Origin: DATFLL01 sp035267785
GTDB lineage: Bacteria > Pseudomonadota > Gammaproteobacteria > DATFLL01
Direction: 5' to 3'
Assembly (NCBI GenBank): GCA_035267785.1
Contig: DATFLL010000094.1
Span: 1-13,498 of the forward strand
Length of the DNA stretch: 13,498 bases
The position numbers and the translations under genes were made by a program. Position 1 is the stretch's first letter; every line of letters starts with the position of its first letter. This document shows, piece after piece, positions 7,631 through 13,325 of the stretch. The notes under the pieces were generated by a model. It was not told the origin of the DNA. It did no database searches and was given only the letters and a program-made list of their open reading frames with translations.

Positions 7631-7643
7631 TACAATCATGATA
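7631..7643. promoter_or_regulatory. Overlapping divergent -10 candidates between glcD and the lysozyme-like gene
   Basis: The 208-base gap between the divergent genes contains one AT-rich island. On the forward strand it reads TACAAT (7631-7636) and on the reverse strand TATCAT (7643-7638); each matches the -10 consensus at 5 of 6 bases. The -35 boxes at normal spacing are poor on both sides, so either promoter would need an activator. GlcC, the usual regulator of glc genes, is not in this window. Confidence 0.35.
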
Positions 7644-7755
7644 GCGCAGTGTATCCCGCCTGGACCAGCGGGACGGCGGGTGCGGCGCTGCGTTTGTCCG
7701 CGGGCAGCCCCCGGACGACACATTGGAGGCGATACATCAACTCAGGGAGGCGGCG

Positions 7756-8580
7756 ATGTCCACACCCACGCTACGGTTGTTCGACGGTTTCAAACACACC
7801 CATCCCCATCTGCGCGACGAGGTCAAGGCGCTGCAGCGCGAGCTCAATCAGGAAGGCTTCAAGCTCAAGCTTGACGGGCGTTTCGGGCGCGAGACGGAGA
7901 CGGCCGTACAGGCCTTTCAACGTGCCAACGGACTGGACGATGACGGTATCGTCGGGCCGCTGACCTGGGCGGCGCTGCGCCGCGAGGCCGCCCCGTCGCC
8001 CGAGCGTGTGTTCGAAACCACCTTTGCGAGCAACAACGCCTCGCTGCTCGAACAGCTCGATGCGGCCGAGAGATATCGCGGCGCCATCGAGGAGGGCGCG
8101 CGCCTGTGCGAGGTGCAGCCCTGCGTGATTGCGGGTATCGGTTCGCGCGAGTCACACTGGGGGCTGGCGCTCAAGCCGCCAGAACCGGGCGGCACCGGCG
8201 ACTCGTCCAAACGGCGTTATCCCACGCGCTATCGCAACGGGGCGCTGCCGCCGGACGGCGGCGGATTCGGCCGCGGCCTGATGCAGATTGACTACGATGC
8301 ACACGCCTTCGCCCGGGAGGGCAACTGGCAGGACCCGCACGAGAACATTCTTTACGGCTGCGGCGTGCTGCGCGATGCGCTTCGATTCATGCAGCGCAAG
8401 ACCGACCTGACCGATCGTCCGCTGCTGCGCGCGGCCATCGCCGCCTACAACTGCGGGCCGGGCAATGCGCTGAAGGCCTATCGCGCCGGGCGTGACATCG
8501 ACTACTACACGGCCGGGCGCGATTATTCGGCCGACGTGTTCAACCGGGCCGGGTTTTTTCAGGGTCACGGCTGGGAGTGA
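7756..8580 (+). CDS. Peptidoglycan-binding and goose-type lysozyme-like protein, no signal peptide
   Basis: The 274-residue protein begins with a PG_binding_1 domain (about residues 20-75): LRDEVKALQRELNQEG, then LDGRFGRETETAVQAFQRANGLDDDGIVGPLTWAAL. A lysozyme-like domain follows (about 100-274). Its IGSRESHWG (128-136) carries the likely catalytic Glu132, followed by GRGLMQIDYDAH (172-183) and AIAAYNCGPGNALKAY (227-242). This order matches goose-type lysozymes (GH23 superfamily), which cut the MurNAc-GlcNAc bond. The ATG at 7756 has a strong AGGGAGG ribosome site 5-6 bases upstream. There is no N-terminal signal peptide or membrane segment, so export would need a holin, a dedicated secretion system or cell lysis. 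Phage endolysins share this domain order, but no other phage gene adjoins it. It is transcribed divergently from glcD and converges on two small genes. Confidence 0.87.
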   Translation: MSTPTLRLFDGFKHTHPHLRDEVKALQRELNQEGFKLKLDGRFGRETETAVQAFQRANGLDDDGIVGPLTWAALRREAAPSPERVFETTFASNNASLLEQLDAAERYRGAIEEGARLCEVQPCVIAGIGSRESHWGLALKPPEPGGTGDSSKRRYPTRYRNGALPPDGGGFGRGLMQIDYDAHAFAREGNWQDPHENILYGCGVLRDALRFMQRKTDLTDRPLLRAAIAAYNCGPGNALKAYRAGRDIDYYTAGRDYSADVFNRAGFFQGHGWE

Positions 8581-8600
8581 AACCCCGCGCAGCCGTTTTT
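8567..8600 (+). terminator. Candidate intrinsic terminator of the lysozyme-like gene
   Basis: The arms ACGGCTG (8567-8573) and CAGCCGT (8590-8596) pair perfectly over 7 bp and run straight into a T-run (TTTTT, 8596-8600). The loop is 16 bases, longer than usual, and the left arm lies inside the last codons of the gene. It also overlaps the stop codon of the convergent small gene. Confidence 0.45.
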
Positions 8601-8793
8601 ACGGCCATTCGTGGCGCACATGCTCCGGCGGCTGATACGGCGTTATCCCGGCGTCGGTCAAAGCCTTCGCCAGCGGTTGGCCGGCATCGCCGAGCTCACC
8701 GGCATGCTCGCCCAGACCGGCCAGGACGTGCTGCGCCTCTTCGGCGCTGAGTGTGATGGTGACCGTCTTGTCCGATTGTTTTTCGATATGCAC
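8599..8793 (-). CDS. Small protein of unknown function (64 residues)
   Basis: A GTG start at 8793 has an excellent AAGGAGG ribosome site 8 bases upstream, which makes this short frame convincing. The protein opens with a beta-strand pattern (KTVTITLSAEEAQHVLAGLGEHAGEL), passes into an amphipathic helix and ends in a proline-rich, polar tail (TPYQPPEHVRHEWP). It has no cysteine, signal peptide or membrane segment, so it should be cytosolic. I do not recognise a family. The ribosome site lies inside the last codons of the upstream small gene and the gap between them is 3 bases, so the two are translationally coupled. Its N-terminal half resembles that of its neighbour. Confidence 0.72.
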   Translation of the reverse strand: MHIEKQSDKTVTITLSAEEAQHVLAGLGEHAGELGDAGQPLAKALTDAGITPYQPPEHVRHEWP

Positions 8794-8796
8794 GGC

Positions 8797-9039
8797 TCAA
8801 CCCTCCTTGCCGAGCGAGGGATGGGGCAGGCCGGGCTCCCAGGCATGCGGAGGCTGGCGAAACTCGTCATGGGCCTGATAGTTCGCCTTGTGCAGGAGAC
8901 TGGCGAGCTCCAGCAGCGCCGAGGGCATATTGTCCTCGTTGTGCTGCACGATGGCCTCGGCCAGTTTGTTGCCGGCATCGAGCTCGAATTCCACGAGGAC
9001 CTTTCCGTCCTTATCCGTTTGTACGTTCACTGTCGGCAT
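8797..9039 (-). CDS. Small protein of unknown function (80 residues)
   Basis: The protein begins MPTVNVQTDKDGKVLVEFEL, a probable beta hairpin, and continues with two amphipathic helices (DAGNKLAEAIVQHNED and PSALLELASLLHKANYQAHDEF) and a proline-rich tail (PPHAWEPGLPHPSLG). It is acidic to neutral and cytosolic, and I recognise no family. The start needs care: GAGGAG directly abuts the ATG at 9039, which is too close for normal initiation, whereas a GTG three codons later (9030) has the same site at the normal 9-base distance. Either gives nearly the same protein. The frame stays open to 9129, but those extra residues look like random GC-rich sequence. It is the first gene of a coupled pair. 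Confidence 0.7.
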   Translation of the reverse strand: MPTVNVQTDKDGKVLVEFELDAGNKLAEAIVQHNEDNMPSALLELASLLHKANYQAHDEFRQPPHAWEPGLPHPSLGKEG

Positions 9040-9136
9040 CTCCTCGTTGGTGTGATTGGAACGGCGCTGGGGGCGCTGCGCCGCGGGGGCGGTCAACCAA
9101 AGCCTAGACGGCGTCGGCCGCACTGGCAAACGAATG

Positions 9137-9170
9137 ACCCGACACGCCCTCGGGTTACTGGTGCGTGTCG
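9137..9170. promoter_or_regulatory. Two mutually exclusive hairpins in the hslR upstream region
   Basis: In the 238-base gap between the small gene pair and hslR, ACCCGA (9137-9142) can pair with TCGGGT (9150-9155; 7-base loop), while CGACACGC (9140-9147) can pair with GCGTGTCG (9163-9170; 15-base loop). The two structures share bases 9140-9142, so only one can form at a time. Whether this stretch is transcribed is unknown. No convincing promoter is visible elsewhere in the gap. Confidence 0.3.
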
Positions 9171-9277
9171 TGCAATAGGCCCACGCGCCCTGTTAGCATA
9201 GACCCTGGGGTCGCAGGAGGCGTTCATCAACCCCCGCAGCCGGACGGCGCGTTCCCCGATGATCGAGCTTTGCAGAG

Positions 9278-9712
9278 ATGACACGGCGTTCCTCGCACGA
9301 TTCGCACAGACCGACCGCCTCCGATGACGAGGTTGGCGTGCGCGTGGACAAGTGGCTCTGGGCGGCGCGGTTCTTCAAGACCCGGGCCCTGGCGGCCGAG
9401 GCCGTCGCCGGCGGCCATGTCCACGTCAACGGGGCACGGGTCAAGCCCGCCCGGGGGCTGCGCGAGGGCGACGAGCTGTCCGTGACCAAGGGACCGTACA
9501 CCTTTCGCCTCACGGTGACCGGATTGGCCACGCGCCGCGGTCCCGCCGAGCAGGCTCGCACCATGTACGAGGAGCATCCCGACAGCGTGGCGGCCCGCCA
9601 GGCGCTGGCCGAACAGCGCCGCCTCGCCGCGGCCGCGGCACCGGCGCCCCGCCATCGCCCCGACAAGCGCGAGCGCCGGCGCATCATTCGCTTCACGCGC
9701 AAGGACCATTGA
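9278..9712 (+). CDS. hslR: Heat shock protein 15 (Hsp15), S4-domain RNA-binding protein
   Basis: Hsp15 binds free 50S ribosomal subunits that still carry a nascent chain with tRNA and helps recycle stalled subunits after heat stress. This copy has 144 residues (E. coli: 133). The S4 domain (about 20-80) carries VRVDKWLWAARFFKTRALAAE and then GGHVHVNGARVKPARGLREGD, matching the family closely. A middle helical stretch includes MYEEHPDSVAAR, and the basic C-terminal tail ends in RPDKRERRRIIRF, which is also conserved. The first 17 or so residues are a polar extension. The ATG at 9278 has only a weak ribosome site. The NUDIX gene starts 3 bases after the stop, so the two form an operon. No sigma-32 promoter is evident upstream, unlike for lon in this window. 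Confidence 0.93.
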   Translation: MTRRSSHDSHRPTASDDEVGVRVDKWLWAARFFKTRALAAEAVAGGHVHVNGARVKPARGLREGDELSVTKGPYTFRLTVTGLATRRGPAEQARTMYEEHPDSVAARQALAEQRRLAAAAAPAPRHRPDKRERRRIIRFTRKDH

Positions 9713-9715
9713 ATC

Positions 9716-10150
9716 GTGCCCGCACCGCAGACCCCGCTGCTTGCCGCCGACGTCATTATCGAGCTCGTCGATCGCCCGGCGCGCCCCATCGTGCTCATTC
9801 GCCGGCGCAACGAGCCGCCGGGCTGGGCTCTGCCGGGCGGTTTCGTCGACGTCGGCGAGCGTCTGGAGACCGCCGCCCGGCGCGAGGCGCGCGAGGAGAC
9901 CGGCCTGGATGTCACGCTCAAGGTCTTGCTGGGCTGCTATTCGGACCCCACACGCGATCCGCGTGGGCACACCGTCAGTGCGGTGTTCGTCGGCGAGGCC
10001 CGCGGCGAGCCTCTCGGGGCGGACGACGCCGCCGAGGCGCAGGTTATCGATCCGGCCGCCCCGCCCGAGCCCCTGGCGTTCGACCACGCGCTCATCCTCG
10101 CCGACTATCTGCACTATCGCGCCTCGGGTGAGCGGGCGCCGCTGCGCTGA
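9716..10150 (+). CDS. NUDIX hydrolase
   Basis: The protein has 144 residues and a perfect NUDIX box at residues 42-64 (Gly42, Glu48, Arg56-Glu57, Glu60-Glu61, Gly63), which binds magnesium and hydrolyses a nucleoside diphosphate linked to another moiety. The preceding strand VLIRRRNEPPGWALPGGFVDVGE is typical of the ADP-ribose pyrophosphatase or house-cleaning type. The segment CYSDPTRDPRGHTVSAVFVGEA follows the box as in ADP-ribose-like NUDIX proteins, but the substrate cannot be fixed from sequence. The GTG at 9716 follows the hslR stop by 3 bases, with AAGGA inside the end of hslR as the ribosome site, so it is translated from the hslR message. It is cytosolic. Confidence 0.9.
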   Translation: MPAPQTPLLAADVIIELVDRPARPIVLIRRRNEPPGWALPGGFVDVGERLETAARREAREETGLDVTLKVLLGCYSDPTRDPRGHTVSAVFVGEARGEPLGADDAAEAQVIDPAAPPEPLAFDHALILADYLHYRASGERAPLR

Positions 10151-10173
10151 GCCCAGCCGCCCCGGGGCACCGC

Positions 10174-10203
10174 CTGGCATGCACGGTGCGCAGGCGTTAT
10201 AAT
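10174..10203 (+). promoter_or_regulatory. Sigma-70 promoter of the thioredoxin-family gene
   Basis: A perfect -10 box TATAAT (10198-10203) is preceded, after an 18-base spacer, by CTGGCA (10174-10179; 4 of 6 matches to TTGACA). Transcription should begin near 10210, giving a leader of about 130 bases before the ATG at 10339. The leader contains a small inverted repeat (TGCCT/AGGCA) but no riboswitch that I can recognise. Confidence 0.6.
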
Positions 10204-10338
10204 GGCGCTCAATCTGCATCATCATCCGTTCAATCTACTGCCTGTAGGCATCCACGCATTCCGATTGCGCCCCTCGCGACGTATCGACCGGTTTGGGTGT
10301 TTGTTCGCGCCAGGTAGCCGCACACCCCGGAGCTAGCT

Positions 10339-10725
10339 ATGGCCACTGTCGAACTGACCAAGGAAAACTTTGAAGAGACCATCACGTCCAACGACTTCGT
10401 CATCGTGGACTTCTGGGCGACGTGGTGCGGCCCGTGTCAGTCTTTCGCACCGATTTACGAGGAAGTCTCCGAAAAGCACCCGGACGTGGTGTTCGCCAAG
10501 GTCAACACCGAGGAGCAGCAGGAGCTGGCCGCCTATTTCCAGATCCGCTCCATTCCCACGCTGATGATGTTCCGCCAGCAGGTGATCATCTTCTCCGAAG
10601 CCGGTGCGCTGCAGGGCTCTGCACTGGAAGAGCTCATCGGCAAGGCCAAGGAGCTGGACATGGAGAAGGTCCACGCTGAGATCGCCGAGCAGCAGAAGGC
10701 GGCCGAGGCGGGCGGCGAACAATAG
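10339..10725 (+). CDS. Thioredoxin-family protein with C-terminal helical tail
   Basis: The protein has 128 residues. The thioredoxin fold spans about 1-105, with the redox-active WCGPC (Cys30 and Cys33) after the strand FVIVDFWAT, and the cis-proline in IRSIPTLMMF (Pro73). The last 20 or so residues (MEKVHAEIAEQQKAAEAGGEQ) form a charged helical tail absent from the 109-residue E. coli TrxA. It is cytosolic, without a signal peptide, and should reduce disulfides in client proteins. GGAG lies 8 bases before the ATG. It has its own promoter and long leader and is not part of the hslR operon. It is probably an additional thioredoxin-like protein rather than the housekeeping trxA, which usually sits next to rho; that distinction is inference. 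Confidence 0.92.
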   Translation: MATVELTKENFEETITSNDFVIVDFWATWCGPCQSFAPIYEEVSEKHPDVVFAKVNTEEQQELAAYFQIRSIPTLMMFRQQVIIFSEAGALQGSALEELIGKAKELDMEKVHAEIAEQQKAAEAGGEQ

Positions 10726-10742
10726 CCGTTCGCCGCGGCCTC
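10705..10742. terminator. Strong hairpin shared by the convergent thioredoxin and lon genes
   Basis: GCGGCGAAC (10712-10720) and GTTCGCCGC (10728-10736) pair perfectly over 9 bp around a 7-base loop. After a small internal bulge, GAGG (10705-10708) pairs with CCTC (10739-10742). The stem spans the thioredoxin stop codon and reaches the lon stop. On the forward strand TTTT follows a few bases later; on the reverse strand there is no T-run. It probably marks the 3' end of one or both transcripts. Confidence 0.5.
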
Positions 10743-13203
10743 ACTCCTTTTCGTCGATCTTGATGCCGAGGGCGATCCGAGCCACTTCGTCGTAGTGTTC
10801 GACGAAGTGCACCTTCATCCCCTTTTTCAGGTAATCCGGTAGCTCGTCGTAGTCGCGTCGATTCGGCGCGGGCAGGATGATCTCGCGCAGCTTGTTACGC
10901 CGTGCGGCGATGACCTTCTCGCGAATCCCGCCCACGGCGAGCACGTGGCCGGTGAGCGTGAGCTCGCCGGTCATGGCCAGCGGCCGGCGCACGCGCGTGC
11001 CGCGGGCGAGCGACAGCAGCGCCGTGGCCATGGTCACGCCCGCGCTCGGCCCGTCCTTGGGCGTGGCTCCTTCGGGCACATGCAGATGCACGAAGGCGTC
11101 GTCGAAAAACGCCGGGTCGCCGCGGTAGGATTCCAAGTGCGAGGCGATGTAGCTGTAGGCAATCTCGGCCGATTCGCGCATGACCTCGCCGAGCTTGCCC
11201 GTCATCTTGAATCCGCGCGTCTTGCTGTGGACGAGCGTGGCCTCGATGTTGAGGGTCGCGCCGCCCATCGCGGTCCAGGCCAGACCGGTGACCACGCCCA
11301 CGTCGCGAGTCGGCGTCTCGGGCACGAACATCGGCTTGCCCAGATACTCCTCGACCTGCTCGACGCCGATGGTGATCGGCGAGCGCTCGCCGCCGACGCG
11401 CTTGACCACGGCCTTGCGCACGATGCGCCCGAGTTGTTTCTCCAGATTGCGCACCCCGGCCTCGCGGGCGTAACCCTCGACGAGGTGGCGCAGCGCGGCC
11501 ACGCCGATCTTGAGCTCGCTGCGTTTCAGCCCCGCCTTGTCCAGCTGGCGCGGCCAAAGATGGCGCCTGGCGATCTGGACCTTCTCCTCGGTGATATAGC
11601 CCGCCAGATGGATGACTTCCATGCGGTCGAGCAGCGGCGCCGGGATGGTGTCCAGCTGATTGGCGGTGCAGACGAACAGCACGCGCGACAGGTCGTAGGG
11701 AACGTCGATGTAGTGATCGAGAAACTCGCGATTCTGTTCCGGGTCGAGGACCTCCAGCAGCGCCGAGGCCGGATCGCCCTGGTAGGACGCCCCGACCTTG
11801 TCGATCTCATCGAGCATGATGACGGGGTTGGAGCTGCCCGCCTCCTTGATGGCCTGGACGAATTTGCCGGGCATGGCGCCGATATACGTGCGCCGGTGGC
11901 CCTTGATCTCCGCCTCGTCGCGCATGCCGCCGAGCGAAAACCGATAGAACTTGCGACCGAGAGTGGCGGCGATCGACTGGCCGATCGAAGTCTTGCCAAC
12001 GCCCGGCGGGCCGACCAACAGCAAAATAGAACCGCCGACCGTCCCCTTGAGCGAGCCGACGGCCAGGAACTCGATGATGCGTTGTTTGACGTCATCGAGG
12101 CCGTAGTGATCGCGGTCGAGGACCTTGCGTGCCCGCTCCAGGTCCAGGATGTCTTCGGAATACCGCCCCCAGGGCAGCGAGGTCATCCAGTCGAGATAGT
12201 TGCGCGTGACGCCGTATTCGGGCGAGCCGGATTCGAGCACGGACAATTTGTTGATCTCATCGTCCAGGCGCTTTTCGGCCTGTTCGGGCAGGGACAGCGC
12301 CTCGATGCGTTCGCGAAAGCGGTCGACGTCGGCGGTGCGATCGTCCTTGGCGATGCCCAGTTCCTTTTGGATGGCCTTGAGCTGCTCGCGCAGGAAGAAT
12401 TTGCGCTGCTGCTCGGTCATGCTCTTTTCGACCTGCTGGTGAATTTCGGCCTGGAGCCTGGCGACCTCGAGCTCCTTCTTGATCAACACCAGGACCTTTT
12501 CCATGCGCTTTCGCACGTCGACCGTCTCGAGGATATCCTGCAGGTCGGCCTTCTCGGCGGTCGTCAGACTGGCGGCGAAATCGCACAGCGGTGAGGGATC
12601 GTTCGGGTTGAACCGGTTGAGAAAGAATTTGAGCTCCTCGCTGTAGAGAGGGTTGAGCGGCACCAGCTCCTTGAGCGTGTTGATGATGGCCATGGCGTAG
12701 GCCTTGAGCTCGTCGGTGTCCCGATAACGCGGTTCCTCGGGGTATTCGACCTTCGCCAGAAAGGGGGGCTCATGGGAGAGCCATTCGACTATCCGAAAAC
12801 GCCGCACGCCGTCGGCGATGAATTGGATCTTGTCCTGGCCGCGCACCGGGTTGTGCATGCGCACCGCGCAGCCGACCTCATGGAAGCTCTCGCGCGAGGC
12901 CCGGTCGGGGTCCTCCGCGTCCGACAGCAGCAGGCCGACCATGTGATGGGCGCTGTCGCCGACCTTCTCGACGGTTTCCAACCAGCGCGCCTCGTCCAGC
13001 AGCAGCGGCAGCGTTTGCGGCGGGAAGAAGGGACGTTCGGCGAGCGGGAGCACATAGAGCGTCGAGGGCAGCACCTTGCCGGGCAGGACCAGCTCGCCGC
13101 CGGCCTGCTCGATGCCTTCCTCGTTCGGCTGTTCCTCGGGCGCCCCTTCGAGCGACTCGTCGCGGGTCAGGAGCTCTTGTTCCGGATTGTCGTTGTCAGC
13201 CAT
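10741..13203 (-). CDS. lon: ATP-dependent Lon-family protease (S16)
   Basis: Lon unfolds and degrades damaged and regulatory proteins in the cytosol as a hexamer. With the ATG at 13203 it has 820 residues (E. coli: 784). A polar, acidic N-terminal extension (about 1-45) precedes the LON substrate-binding domain, which starts at LPLAERPFFPPQ; a coiled-coil region follows (about 240-290). The AAA+ module has Walker A GPPGVGKT (398-405) and Walker B VIMLDEIDK (461-469). The protease domain has the catalytic pair in PKDGPSAG (Ser720) and GIREKVIAARR (Lys763), 43 residues apart as in E. coli. The in-frame GTG at 13230 is rejected because it would lie at the predicted transcription start. The RPFFPPQ opening and the lack of clpP/clpX neighbours suggest a second Lon, like Pseudomonas AsrA, rather than the housekeeping one; this is inference. 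Confidence 0.93.
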   Translation of the reverse strand: MADNDNPEQELLTRDESLEGAPEEQPNEEGIEQAGGELVLPGKVLPSTLYVLPLAERPFFPPQTLPLLLDEARWLETVEKVGDSAHHMVGLLLSDAEDPDRASRESFHEVGCAVRMHNPVRGQDKIQFIADGVRRFRIVEWLSHEPPFLAKVEYPEEPRYRDTDELKAYAMAIINTLKELVPLNPLYSEELKFFLNRFNPNDPSPLCDFAASLTTAEKADLQDILETVDVRKRMEKVLVLIKKELEVARLQAEIHQQVEKSMTEQQRKFFLREQLKAIQKELGIAKDDRTADVDRFRERIEALSLPEQAEKRLDDEINKLSVLESGSPEYGVTRNYLDWMTSLPWGRYSEDILDLERARKVLDRDHYGLDDVKQRIIEFLAVGSLKGTVGGSILLLVGPPGVGKTSIGQSIAATLGRKFYRFSLGGMRDEAEIKGHRRTYIGAMPGKFVQAIKEAGSSNPVIMLDEIDKVGASYQGDPASALLEVLDPEQNREFLDHYIDVPYDLSRVLFVCTANQLDTIPAPLLDRMEVIHLAGYITEEKVQIARRHLWPRQLDKAGLKRSELKIGVAALRHLVEGYAREAGVRNLEKQLGRIVRKAVVKRVGGERSPITIGVEQVEEYLGKPMFVPETPTRDVGVVTGLAWTAMGGATLNIEATLVHSKTRGFKMTGKLGEVMRESAEIAYSYIASHLESYRGDPAFFDDAFVHLHVPEGATPKDGPSAGVTMATALLSLARGTRVRRPLAMTGELTLTGHVLAVGGIREKVIAARRNKLREIILPAPNRRDYDELPDYLKKGMKVHFVEHYDEVARIALGIKIDEKE

Positions 13204-13239
13204 TGCCTTGTCGCGCTTGTTATTCGACACAGGTTAGCG

Positions 13240-13268
13240 ACATGAGGGCGTTGCGCAGACGATTCAAG
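13240..13268 (-). promoter_or_regulatory. Heat-shock (sigma-32 type) promoter of lon
   Basis: On the reverse strand, a perfect CTTGAA (13268-13263) is followed by a 15-base spacer and CCTCATGT (13247-13240), which matches the sigma-32 -10 consensus CCCCATNT at all but one fixed position. Spacing is within the normal 13-17 range. Transcription would start near 13232, about 30 bases before the ATG at 13203. Control of lon by sigma-32 is well established in E. coli. Confidence 0.7.
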
Positions 13269-13318
13269 CCGTTCGGCCGCCCCGCCGCGTCCGTCCGGCG
13301 CTGGCGCGTCTGCGCAAC
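13250..13318. repeat. 12-bp perfect inverted repeat around the lon promoter
   Basis: GTTGCGCAGACG (13250-13261) and CGTCTGCGCAAC (13307-13318) are exact reverse complements separated by 45 bases. The first arm fills most of the spacer of the lon heat-shock promoter; the second ends 8 bases short of the moeA stop codon. It could be a pair of operator sites, a looping site, or a long-looped hairpin at the end of the moeA transcript. Confidence 0.6.
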
Positions 13319-13325
13319 CGGTTCG

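Noticed and set aside
7548..7721. Upstream extension of the glcD frame
   Set aside because: The extra 58 residues resemble no GlcD N terminus; the GTG at 7547 has a proper ribosome site and reproduces the E. coli N-terminal length.
9093..9284. Reverse-strand frame upstream of hslR
   Set aside because: It lacks a good start site and overlaps the hslR start; the product looks like random GC-rich translation.
10945..12594. Long open frame antisense to lon (also similar frames antisense to glcF, the kinase-like gene and glcD)
   Set aside because: High-GC coding sequence routinely leaves one antisense frame open. Their products are repetitive Arg/Ala/Gly/His sequences without recognisable domains, and the opposite strand carries clear conserved genes.
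13204..13230. GTG start for lon at 13230
   Set aside because: It has no ribosome site and would sit at the first bases of the transcript from the heat-shock promoter.
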